From: Brevibacterium sp. RIT 803
GTDB lineage: Bacteria; Actinomycetota; Actinomycetes; Actinomycetales; Brevibacteriaceae
Assembly: GCF_016892625.1 (NCBI RefSeq)
Contig: NZ_JAFEMW010000003.1
Span: 496,001-560,000, forward strand
Length of the DNA: 64,000 bases
Direction: 5' to 3'
The position numbers were made by a program, and so were the translations under genes. Below the pieces are notes generated by a model. That model saw only the letters and a program-made list of their open reading frames with translations, had not been told where the DNA came from and ran no database searches. Numbering within the stretch: the first letter of the stretch is position 1; every line of letters starts with the position of its first letter. Below are positions 17,583 to 26,119 of the stretch, piece by piece.

Positions 17583-18035
17583 TCATCGTGGTTCGTTCGG
17601 TTCTGCTGGACTCGGTTGGATCTGATCGACCAGATCGAGGAGGACGCTGAGATTCTCTTCCGTCAATCCGGCGAAGGCGGTGCGGACGATGTCTGCGTTG
17701 GTGCGTGCAGATTCGCGTTTCAATCGCAGTCCATCGGGTGTCAGTTCCACGCAGACTCCGCGTTGGTCGGTCGAATCGGAGGTCTGGGTGACGAGTCCAC
17801 GTGTCTCCAAGCGACCCAGCAGTCGTGAGAGCGCACTGCGGCTGAGCACAATCTGGTGCAGAAGCTCGCGGTGGCGGATGGTGGTCGTCGACGGGATATT
17901 GATGAGGACGTCGAACTCGGTGGCCGTGAGGCCGTGATCGGCGCGGAGCTTGGCTTCCAGAGTGTCGACGAGGTCTGCGTGCTTCTCAAGCATCCGTCGC
18001 CACACGGTGATGGGCCCACAGCCGGCCAGTTCCAT
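17583..18035 (-). CDS. MarR-family transcriptional regulator
   Basis: 150 residues from the ATG at 18035, which has AGGAAG at the right distance; a TTG 36 bases upstream is a poorer start. Winged helix: LTATEFDVLINI, then the recognition helix region LSRSALSRLLGRLETRGLVTQTSDSTDQRGVCVELTPDG, the usual MarR wing. It lies upstream of the pirin gene in the same direction and faces the glutaminase gene; the inverted repeat at 18185-18202 between them is a good candidate for its operator. Confidence 0.9.
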   Translation of the reverse strand: MELAGCGPITVWRRMLEKHADLVDTLEAKLRADHGLTATEFDVLINIPSTTTIRHRELLHQIVLSRSALSRLLGRLETRGLVTQTSDSTDQRGVCVELTPDGLRLKRESARTNADIVRTAFAGLTEENLSVLLDLVDQIQPSPAEPNEPR

Positions 18036-18184
18036 GGGTCGCTTCCTATTTCCCGGCCTTGTCGCGGTCAACGGCTGGATCGCGGACCGGTTCGGGCTGA
18101 GTCGTGAAACGAACGTCGGTCATGTCGGCAACTCCTCATGGATCGGGGTCGAACTCGTGATTCGGCCTGGTGCACACGCGCAAC

Positions 18185-18202
18185 TTGTTGCATTGACAAC
18201 AA
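18185..18202. promoter_or_regulatory. Inverted repeat, probable MarR operator
   Basis: TTGTTG-CATTGA-CAACAA: perfect 6-bp arms around a 6-base centre, 18 bases in all, in the divergent gap between marR-pirin and the glutaminase gene. Length and TTG/CAA half-sites are typical of MarR-family operators. The pairing with the adjacent regulator is inferred from position. Confidence 0.6.
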
Positions 18203-18280
18203 TTTCATAGTTGGATGGACATGTCCAGGGTTGTCGGCGCTGACCGCTTGACGATCGCACTCTTCGAGAAGGGCACGCCC

Positions 18281-19525
18281 ATGCGAACACCGATCCCTGA
18301 CTATCTGACCGAGATTCTCGAGAGTCTTCGCTCTGAGGACGGCGGTGCCGTCGCGGACTACATTCCTGGCCTCAAGACCGCCGATGCTGAGCTGTTCGCA
18401 GTCGCGATCACAACAGTCGACGGCCGCTCCTATACCGCCGGCGACTGCGATGTCGAGTTCTCCATCCAATCCATGTCGAAGCCCTTCGCCTACGCGGCGG
18501 CCCTGGCCGATCGCGGAGAGGACATCGTCGCCGATCACGTCGGGGTCGATCCTTCCGGAGAGGCATTCAACGAACTGTCCCTTGAGACGGGGTCCCACCG
18601 CCCCCGCAATCCGATGATCAATGCCGGTGCGATCACGGCTCACAGCCTCCTCGTGGGACCCGGAGCATCCATCGAGGAGAGGGTGGAGCGCGCCCTCGGC
18701 TTCTTCTCGCAGCTGGCGGGACGCCGGCTGTCGATCGACGAGTCCATTCGCGAATCCGAATTGGCCACGGCTGACCGGAACCTGTCGATCGCTCATATGC
18801 TGCGCAGCTACGGGATCATCGACGATGACCCGCATGACGTTGTGGCAGGGTACACGGCCCAGTGTTCGATCACTGTGACTGTGCGCGATATCGCGATGAT
18901 GGCGGCAACACTCGCCGCCGGAGGAGTCCACCCCGTGTCCGGGCAGCGAGTCATCGATCGCCATGCGTCTCGGCGCACGTTGTCCGTCATGGCTGCGGCC
19001 GGCATGTACGACGCGGCAGGGTCGTGGTTCAACGATGTCGGCATTCCGGCCAAGAGCGGCGTCGCCGGCGGTCTCCTCGGCGCGCTGCCGGGGCAGGTCG
19101 GGATCGGGTCCTTCTCACCTCGTCTCGACGATCACGGCAACAGCGTCCGGGGTGTGAAGGTGTTCCGCCGCTTATCAGCGGATATGGGGCTGCATCTCAT
19201 GGAAGCGGAGGCGTTCGGCTCTCGCGCACTGCGAGGGGTTCACGATGACGGCGACCTGACGATCGTCAAGCTGCAGGGCGTCGTCAATTTCGTCGGCGCC
19301 GAGGGACTCCTCGACAGCCTCGATTCTCACCAACCGTCGACCGCGACCGTCGTCTTCGATACCAGTCGCGTCGACGACTTCACCGATGTCGGCCGGCGCA
19401 TGACGCTCGAAGGCATGCGCCGTCTCGTACTCGATGGGCACAGTGTCGGCCTCATCGACCCGGGCAGGAAGCTGCCGGAACCCGACTTAGGCGACGGAAC
19501 GCGACCGTTCGACGCAACCGAGTGA
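18281..19525 (+). CDS. glsA: Glutaminase with C-terminal STAS domain
   Basis: 414 residues from ATG 18281 (GAAGGG upstream); an in-frame ATG at 18215 is less well placed. Serine-dependent beta-lactamase-fold glutaminase converting glutamine to glutamate and ammonia: the catalytic S64-x-x-K67 lies in FSIQSMSKPFAYA, with NPMINAGAI and the late KSGVAGGLLGALPGQVGIG motif. After about residue 310 it adds a STAS domain (DLTIVKLQGVVNFVGAEG, VVFDTSRVDDFTDVGRRM), as in several actinobacterial GlsA proteins. The STAS part may regulate or localise the enzyme; its partner is unknown. Confidence 0.93.
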   Translation: MRTPIPDYLTEILESLRSEDGGAVADYIPGLKTADAELFAVAITTVDGRSYTAGDCDVEFSIQSMSKPFAYAAALADRGEDIVADHVGVDPSGEAFNELSLETGSHRPRNPMINAGAITAHSLLVGPGASIEERVERALGFFSQLAGRRLSIDESIRESELATADRNLSIAHMLRSYGIIDDDPHDVVAGYTAQCSITVTVRDIAMMAATLAAGGVHPVSGQRVIDRHASRRTLSVMAAAGMYDAAGSWFNDVGIPAKSGVAGGLLGALPGQVGIGSFSPRLDDHGNSVRGVKVFRRLSADMGLHLMEAEAFGSRALRGVHDDGDLTIVKLQGVVNFVGAEGLLDSLDSHQPSTATVVFDTSRVDDFTDVGRRMTLEGMRRLVLDGHSVGLIDPGRKLPEPDLGDGTRPFDATE

Positions 19526-19593
19526 GACCGCCTCGGTGTGGGATGCACTGACAGACCCGCACCTCTGGACCGACACGGCCTGTCGACGGCGCT

Positions 19594-19986
19594 TCAGACG
19601 TGGTGCTTCACGAACTCCACGTCGGCCTCGGTGGCCCAGCGGAATCGGCCGCCGATGGCGAGGAAGTCGTTGCCGTGCTCTTTCAGTCGCTTGGCGAACA
19701 GCGGGCAGACCGGCACTACCCTGATTCCTCTGTCGCTGCTGTCCTTGAGCGCGTGGGAGACGAGGATCTTCGCCAGGCCCCGTCCTGCGAACTCTTCGCC
19801 GACTTCCGTGTGATACATGATCCACTCGGGTCCAGAACCGGCTTCGGCACCTGGCCCGGGACCGGTGAGATAGTGGGCTCTTCCAGCCACTGCTCCGGTA
19901 TCGACCGTGACCACAAACGCCGAGGCTTCTTCGTCGAGCTCAACGCTCACCCTGGCACCGGTGGCATCCTGCACAGTTTCAGACAT
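19594..19986 (-). CDS. Small GNAT-family N-acetyltransferase (YjdJ-like), copy 2
   Basis: 130 residues from ATG 19986, which has AGGAGG nine bases upstream. It is a paralogue of 16056-16433 with the same motif order (ATGARVSVELDE, EEFAGRGLAKILVSHALKDS, RVVPVCPLFAKRL, GGRFRWATEADV) and a longer Gly/Pro-rich loop (GPGPGAEAGSGPEW). It is a monocistronic leftward gene after glsA. The substrate is unknown. Confidence 0.87.
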   Translation of the reverse strand: MSETVQDATGARVSVELDEEASAFVVTVDTGAVAGRAHYLTGPGPGAEAGSGPEWIMYHTEVGEEFAGRGLAKILVSHALKDSSDRGIRVVPVCPLFAKRLKEHGNDFLAIGGRFRWATEADVEFVKHHV

Positions 19987-20054
19987 GCTCCAGCCTCCTC
20001 GATCGGAATCACTTCCATTGTGCGCTTTCACGACGGCTTTGCCCATCCCTGCGC

Positions 20055-22361
20055 TCAGTCGACGGGAATCCGCTTGCGCCACGGCCACCATACGTTTCGA
20101 CCGATATCGTGGACAAGGGCCGGGACGACGAGAGAGCGCACGAGGATGGCGTCGAGGAGGACGCCGAAGGTGACGATGAAAGCCAGCTGGAACAGGAACA
20201 TCACCGGGATGACCACGAGTGCGGCGAACGTCGCGGCAAGGACGATCCCCGCCGAGGTGATGACCCCGCCGGTGGCCACGAGCCCGGACAGCACGCCCTC
20301 GCGAGTGCCCACACGCAAGGATTCCTCGCGCACGCGGGACATGAGGAAGATGTTGTAGTCGATGCCCAGCGCCACAAGGAACACGAACGCGTACAAGGGC
20401 ACCGATGGGTCAGCCCCGGAGAAGCCGATGATGTGGTTGAACACCAGAGCGGAGACCCCGAGCGCCGTGCCGAAGGACAGTACGGTCAGCGCCACGAGCA
20501 GCAGAGGGGCCAGCAGCGACCTCAGCAGCAGGATGAGGATGACGGTGATGACGAGAAGGATCAGCGGGATCGCCAGGGCCCGGTCCGCCTCGGCAGTGGT
20601 GTTCGTGTCGAGGTCGACCGCCGTCTCCCCGCCGACAAGCGCCTGGGCGTCGACATCATGGACGGCGTCACGGATCGAGGTGACGGTGTCCTCGGCCGCG
20701 AGGGAATCGGCAGCATCAGACAGGGTGACCTCGAGAAGAACCTGACCGTCGACCTCAGTGGGTGCCGGTGGGGATGCCGGCGGCGCACCCGCACCCTCGG
20801 GTCCGCCCTCGCGGCGCGGTGCCTGGAGAGTGCCCTCGTCGTCGATGGCAACGGTCCCACTCGGGGAGTCGTTGGCGACGACAGTCATCGACTCAACCCC
20901 GCCGAGGCTGCTGACGGCTTTCGCCGCATCCTTGAGCTGGTCCTCCGCCACGACGATCTGTGTCGGCGAACCTGAGCCACCGGGGAAATGCTCGGCCAGG
21001 ACGTCCTGGCCGTCGCGAGCTTCGGACTCGCCCAGAACGAAGTCACTCTGCGCCACACCGGAGGCCTTGAACTGCGGGAAGGCCAGCAGCGGCAGTGCGA
21101 GGAGGATGACGAGACCGATCCAGATTGCGCGCGGACGCCGGGCGACCACCTCGGCGATGCGGTTCCACACGCCCTTCTTCGGTGCAGCGGTCCTCTCCGT
21201 GCGGACCTTCGGGAGGAACGGCCAGAAGACGGCGCGGCCGATGACGATGAGGGCGGCAGGCAGGAATGTGAGTGCCGCACACATCGCCACGAGGATGCCG
21301 ATCGCCGCCACGGGGCCCAGAGCTCGGGTCGAGGCCAGGTCGGTGAGCAGGAGGACGAGGAGTCCGGCGATGACTGTGCCACCCGATGCCGCGATCGGCT
21401 CGAGGACGCCTTTGATCGCCTTGAGTCCGGCTCTCACGCGGTCGCGTTCGGTCAGCAGCGCATCGCGGAACCGGGCGACGACGAGGAGGGAGTAGTCCGT
21501 GGTCGCGCCGACGACGAGGATGAAGAGAATGCCCTGAACCTGACCGTTGATGAGGAGGATCCCGGCATCGGCGAGGTGCCAGATGACGAAGATCGAGGCC
21601 GAGAGTGCTGCCACCGAGGTGAAGAGCACGATGACCGGAAGCAGCGGTGAGCGGTAAACGATGATGAGGATGACGAAGACCGCGATCAGCGCGACGAGCA
21701 GAAGGATGCCGTCGATGCCGGCGAACGCCTCAGAGAGATCGGCGGAGAAACCTCCGGGTCCGGTGACGTAGACATCCGCCGAGGTGGTGGCCTCGTTGGT
21801 CTCACCGTTGACGCCAGCTGCTGCAGCTGCGATCGGGAAGGTCCCAGCGATGGTCGAGCGGATCTGCTCGACGTCGTCGGCCGTGGTGTCCGTGGAGACC
21901 GGAAGGATGAGCTCAAGGGCATCACCGTCCTCGGAGGGGATGATCGGTGAGGCATCGGCTGCGAGCAGCTCCTTGTCCTCGAGCGTCGCGGTCAGGTCCT
22001 CGAGATCGCGACGGTCGCTGTCGCTGACGCCGTCCTTGTTCTCGAGCACGACGATGGCCGGAACATAGTCCAGGTCGCTGAACTCATCGATGAGAGCCTG
22101 GGCCTTCGTCGACTCAGCCGATTCGGGCAGGAACGAAGAGCGATCGTTCGTGGCCACCTCGGAGATCTTGCCGAAGTAGGGCCCGCCGACTCCTGCGATG
22201 GCCACCCATGCAACGAGGAGGACGGCGAAGAGTGCGATAAGTGAGCGGCGGGCGGTTGGTCGGGTGTGGGTTTTGCCTGCACTTGGGGCTGTGCCGGCTG
22301 GGGACTGGATCGAGCCTGGGGTCGGCTCCGGAGGGGTGCTGGTAAGCAGGTGACGGGGCAT
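20055..22361 (-). CDS. MMPL-family RND transporter
   Basis: 768 residues, twelve membrane helices in two halves of six, each preceded by a large extracytoplasmic loop. This is the MMPL branch of RND exporters, which in actinobacteria move lipids, surfactants or drugs across the cytoplasmic membrane using proton flow. The start of the first helix follows a basic stretch (HTRPTARRSLIALFAVLLVAWVAIAGVGGPY). VGATTDYSLLVVARFRDAL and LGIDYNIFLMSRVREES are the paired Asp-Tyr helices that carry protons. No regulator is adjacent; the substrate is unknown. Confidence 0.92.
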   Translation of the reverse strand: MPRHLLTSTPPEPTPGSIQSPAGTAPSAGKTHTRPTARRSLIALFAVLLVAWVAIAGVGGPYFGKISEVATNDRSSFLPESAESTKAQALIDEFSDLDYVPAIVVLENKDGVSDSDRRDLEDLTATLEDKELLAADASPIIPSEDGDALELILPVSTDTTADDVEQIRSTIAGTFPIAAAAAGVNGETNEATTSADVYVTGPGGFSADLSEAFAGIDGILLLVALIAVFVILIIVYRSPLLPVIVLFTSVAALSASIFVIWHLADAGILLINGQVQGILFILVVGATTDYSLLVVARFRDALLTERDRVRAGLKAIKGVLEPIAASGGTVIAGLLVLLLTDLASTRALGPVAAIGILVAMCAALTFLPAALIVIGRAVFWPFLPKVRTERTAAPKKGVWNRIAEVVARRPRAIWIGLVILLALPLLAFPQFKASGVAQSDFVLGESEARDGQDVLAEHFPGGSGSPTQIVVAEDQLKDAAKAVSSLGGVESMTVVANDSPSGTVAIDDEGTLQAPRREGGPEGAGAPPASPPAPTEVDGQVLLEVTLSDAADSLAAEDTVTSIRDAVHDVDAQALVGGETAVDLDTNTTAEADRALAIPLILLVITVILILLLRSLLAPLLLVALTVLSFGTALGVSALVFNHIIGFSGADPSVPLYAFVFLVALGIDYNIFLMSRVREESLRVGTREGVLSGLVATGGVITSAGIVLAATFAALVVIPVMFLFQLAFIVTFGVLLDAILVRSLVVPALVHDIGRNVWWPWRKRIPVD

Positions 22362-22719
22362 AGTCTCAGACTACGCCAGTAGACGCTTCACCTCGACGTT
22401 CACAGCCCGTGGGCCTGCACGAAGTTCTTGAGGATCTGACGGATCCAGTTATTCTCGATAAGACCGTCCACCTCCGTCTTCCAGATCGCGGAAATCGTGA
22501 ACCGCGGCATCGAGAGCCGGCGTTGTCGTGGGAACGATATCGATGATGAGGTCATCCAAGGTTGGGCGCCACAACTGACTAATTGTCTGGTGGATGGCAA
22601 AGTTCACTAGTAATCAACGAGGTGCATTCCGTCGGGCTCATCGCAGAAGGAGTAGTTGCCGAACCTATCCGATCGCACACTGAAGAGGGTCCTGGCCCAA
22701 TGCCCGCACCGATGACCGC
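22362..22719. other. Gap of about 358 bases, possible gene debris
   Basis: No intact gene. On the minus strand two short out-of-register frames look coding (PTLDDLIIDIVPTTTPALDAAV near 22500-22570, then DGLIENNWIRQILKNFVQAHGL ending near 22403), as if one small gene had been frameshifted and cut. I do not recognise the family. Confidence 0.3.
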
Positions 22720-23862
22720 TCAATCCCCCGCACCCAGCCGCCGACACTCCAGCGCGATGACGACATCGGCCATGACTCTCGGGTCCCCGAGTCGAGATCC
22801 GAGAATGCTTTCGATCTGAGTTAACCGATACCGGACGGTGTTCTCGTGGACCTGCAGCCGACGAGCCGCCTCGGCGACGTTCGCACCGCAGTCGATGTAT
22901 GTGGTCAGGGTCAACCAGGAATCAGGATTCCGGGAGATCCTGTCGAGGTAGCGCTGGACGATGAGCTGATCGAAACGCGAACTCATCCGCGCCGCCGCCC
23001 AGGCCACCGGGCGCATGGAGTCGACATAGACGAACTCCCCAGGACCGGCGGCCCCAAGCGCCACATCTGCCGATCTCAACATCTCTGGGACTTGGCTGAG
23101 TGCAGTGAACGGTTCGGAGACCCCAGTTCCGATGATTCCCGCGGCGAAGTAGTCCTCGACAGCGAAATCCTCGGCACATAGTGCGGTGTGTTCGACCGCA
23201 GAGGCGGTGTATCCGGTGTCACTGGCGACGATCCCTTGCGTTAAGGTCGGAGATTGCTGATCAGTGCTCGACGTTCCTGAGTCCGCCCTTGCCCGCACGA
23301 TGCGCACGGGCTGATAGGGGACGAATCCGAACTTCTCCAAGGACCTCCACCGTGCGGGTTCATTACCGGGTGACACCCCCGCCTCAAGGTCGCGCATCAG
23401 TCGTGCTGATTCCTCTCGGCGCGTGCTGATCGAGAATGATTCGAAGCCTTCGAATGCCTGCAGGATCTTCGTCATCGTGTCGAAGACGAGTCCCACGTCG
23501 GCTGCAGCGCCACTGCCGGCGCGGCCCGACTCACGGACAGCCCCACCAGCCTCGACCTCCTCGTGAATGGCAATGACGATGACTTGGTCGCGCTGCCTGA
23601 TCCGTACCGCACGCGCACGCACAATCCACCGGCCGATCTGAGTCTGCGCGGTATAGGCCAGATCCGCGGAGAGAACCCAATCCGAGATGAGGTGGGCGGG
23701 AGCCGACCCAACCGACCGGATGACTTCGCCGAGTTCATTGACGACCAGGCCCGAACCCCTGCAGATTCTCGCCGCTCGCCGGAGCACCGACTCCAGAGGG
23801 TCCGCGGTGCCAAGTGACGCCAACAACTCACCGAAGACCCACTCCCGTGATCTCTCCATCAC
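22720..23862 (-). CDS. PucR/CdaR-type transcriptional regulator
   Basis: 380 residues. The C-terminus is the PucR helix-turn-helix, YIDCGANVAEAARRLQVHENTVRYRLTQIESILG, preceded by a GGDEF-like central segment; the N-terminal part is probably a small-molecule sensor. PucR-type regulators control purine, hydantoin and similar nitrogen-source pathways. It is divergent from the hydantoinase genes starting at 24022 and is their likely activator. No clear operator was found in the shared gap. Confidence 0.88.
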   Translation of the reverse strand: MMERSREWVFGELLASLGTADPLESVLRRAARICRGSGLVVNELGEVIRSVGSAPAHLISDWVLSADLAYTAQTQIGRWIVRARAVRIRQRDQVIVIAIHEEVEAGGAVRESGRAGSGAAADVGLVFDTMTKILQAFEGFESFSISTRREESARLMRDLEAGVSPGNEPARWRSLEKFGFVPYQPVRIVRARADSGTSSTDQQSPTLTQGIVASDTGYTASAVEHTALCAEDFAVEDYFAAGIIGTGVSEPFTALSQVPEMLRSADVALGAAGPGEFVYVDSMRPVAWAAARMSSRFDQLIVQRYLDRISRNPDSWLTLTTYIDCGANVAEAARRLQVHENTVRYRLTQIESILGSRLGDPRVMADVVIALECRRLGAGD

Positions 23863-24021
23863 TTCTCCTGACCTCTCGGCGCCTACGGTCAGCTCACCAG
23901 CCCCGTTGCAACGCTTTTGTGTTTTCTACAATAACAGCGGATTTATCCTTCGATTCCTCCATTGACCCGGTGTCTGCGCCCAGCCCATGATGTTATTCAG
24001 ATCACAATCAAAGGAGATCCC

Positions 24022-26109
24022 GTGGCCGATCTGCGAGTCGCCGTCGACGTTGGCGGCACCTTCACCGATATCTGCATATTCGACGAATCCACCCAGTCCA
24101 TGCGGGTGACGAAAGTCCCGTCCACCCCAGACAACCCCATGCAAGCTGTTCTCAACGGAGTCAGAAGAGCCAACATCAACCTCGGCGACGTCGAGCTCTT
24201 CTCTCATGGCACCACCGTTGCCACGAACGCTCTCATCACTCGTAAATTCCCCAAAGCTGCGATGGTGACGACCACAGGCTTTCGCGATGTCATTGAAATC
24301 CGCGACGGCACGAAAGATGACCTGTGGGATGCCTATTCCGATGTGTCCGGCCCCTACATCCGGCGTCGGGACCGCTTCGAAGTCACCGAGCGCATCGACT
24401 ATTCGGGCAATGTCGTCACCACTCTCGACGAGGACGAGGCTCGTCGGGTCGGGCGCCTGCTGAAGAAGCGCGGGGTCGACACCGTGGCAATCTGCTTCAT
24501 CAACTCCTACGCCAACGCCGCGCACGAGGTCCGCATGAGGGAGATTCTCATCGAGGAGCTTCCAGGCGCGAGTATCTCCACCTCGGCGGAGATACTGCCG
24601 GAGATCTTCGAGCACAACCGATTCAACACCACCGTCGCCAATGCAGTGCTCGGTCCCCTGGTCTCCGGATACGTCGAAGAGCTCGACCGCAACCTCACCG
24701 AGGACGGCTATTCCGGAGAGCTGCTCCTCCTCCACTCAGGTGGCGGATCGATGACCTCCGAGATGGTCAAACGTTTCCCTGTGCGCTTGGCTGCCTCTGG
24801 CATCGCCGCCGGAGCCATCGCCGCTCAGCACGTGGCCGAACAGTGCGGCTACGCCAATGCCGTCGGCCTCGACATGGGCGGAACCTCGACCGACATCTCA
24901 CTCGTCGCCGATGGCGAGCTGCGAGTGACCAACGACTGGGAGGTCGAGTACGGCCACCCGATCGTCTTCCCCAGCATCGAGGTCCTCACGATCGGGGCCG
25001 GCGGTGGGTCCCTGGCGCACATCGACATCGCAGGATCGTTGCGCAACGGGCCGCAATCTGCCGGAGCGGATCCCGGACCGGCCTGCTATCGCCGGGGCGG
25101 TGCCGAACCGACGAACACCGACGCAAATCTGTGGATGGGACGGCTGGGCACCGACTTGGCCGATGGCGAAATGACCCTGGACAAAGCTTGCGCCAAAGAT
25201 GCGATCGAGGCGAAAGTCGCCAGCCCCCTCAATCTAGGAGTCGATGCTGCGGCGGATTCGATCATCAAGGTGGCCAACGCCAATATGGCCGACGCTGTCC
25301 GGCTCGTCTCCATCAGACGCGGACTTGACCCTCGCGACTTCGCCCTCATTGCCTTCGGGGGCGCCGGGGCACTGCACGGGGTGGATGTGGCGAAAGAGCT
25401 GAACATTCCCACGGTCGTCGTGCCACCGAATCCGGGTGTCACCTCCGCGCTGGGATGTCTCTTGGTCGATATTCAGCACGATCTCTCCCAGATGTTCACC
25501 GGAGCCGCCGATTCGGCAGATTCTGAGGCCGTGGAACAGCATTTCAAAGAACTCGAGCTCGAGGGCCGGGAACGGCTGCGGCACGAGAAAGTCGCCGAAT
25601 CCGACGGTGTCTTCGAGCGCGGCATCTCCATGCGCTACCAGGGACAATGGCGGTCCTTGCAGGTCAAGATGGGTGATGGGCCCAACGCTCTGCGGGAGGC
25701 TGTGCAGCTATTCCATGAAGAGCACGAGAAGCAGTATGCGTTCCGGCAGGACGAGACTCCCGTCGAGATCTACCAGCTCCACCTCAAGGCGTTGGGCAAG
25801 ACTCCCAAGCCGAGCTTCCGCCCATCGCCCATCGGCACGGGTGATCCAGGTGAGCCTCTCGAGGTTCGCGAGGTGTACTTCGAGGGCAAGTGGCATTCCA
25901 CTCCCGTCTATCAGCGCGAGAATCTGCCTTCCGGCGCCGCATTCATCGGGCCGGCGATCCTCAATCAGATCGATTCGACGACAGTCATCCCACCGGACTC
26001 CTCTGCTGTGATCGACGAATGGTTCAACATTCGCATCACAGTGGACTCCGCTACCGGCGAACCCGCCCTAACTGCGACTGCGGCCGATTCACCGCAGTCA
26101 GTGAAGTGA
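24022..26109 (+). CDS. Hydantoinase/oxoprolinase family protein, subunit A
   Basis: 695 residues from GTG 24022, with AAAGGAG upstream. The ATP-binding fold is plain: VAVDVGGTFTDICIFDE near the N-terminus, SHGTTVATNALI, LDMGGTSTDISLVADGEL and FGGAGALHGVDVAKEL. HyuA-type subunits activate amide or lactam substrates with ATP; known relatives act on N-methylhydantoin, 5-oxoproline, caprolactam, acetone and acetophenone, so the substrate is open. It works with the B subunit 10 bases downstream. The PucR regulator is divergent. Confidence 0.92.
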   Translation: MADLRVAVDVGGTFTDICIFDESTQSMRVTKVPSTPDNPMQAVLNGVRRANINLGDVELFSHGTTVATNALITRKFPKAAMVTTTGFRDVIEIRDGTKDDLWDAYSDVSGPYIRRRDRFEVTERIDYSGNVVTTLDEDEARRVGRLLKKRGVDTVAICFINSYANAAHEVRMREILIEELPGASISTSAEILPEIFEHNRFNTTVANAVLGPLVSGYVEELDRNLTEDGYSGELLLLHSGGGSMTSEMVKRFPVRLAASGIAAGAIAAQHVAEQCGYANAVGLDMGGTSTDISLVADGELRVTNDWEVEYGHPIVFPSIEVLTIGAGGGSLAHIDIAGSLRNGPQSAGADPGPACYRRGGAEPTNTDANLWMGRLGTDLADGEMTLDKACAKDAIEAKVASPLNLGVDAAADSIIKVANANMADAVRLVSIRRGLDPRDFALIAFGGAGALHGVDVAKELNIPTVVVPPNPGVTSALGCLLVDIQHDLSQMFTGAADSADSEAVEQHFKELELEGRERLRHEKVAESDGVFERGISMRYQGQWRSLQVKMGDGPNALREAVQLFHEEHEKQYAFRQDETPVEIYQLHLKALGKTPKPSFRPSPIGTGDPGEPLEVREVYFEGKWHSTPVYQRENLPSGAAFIGPAILNQIDSTTVIPPDSSAVIDEWFNIRITVDSATGEPALTATAADSPQSVK

Positions 26110-26119
26110 GGAGAAAACA

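Noticed and set aside
18193..18216. TTGACA inside the MarR-site palindrome as a -35 box for the glutaminase gene
   Set aside because: No acceptable -10 hexamer lies 16-18 bases downstream on the plus strand.
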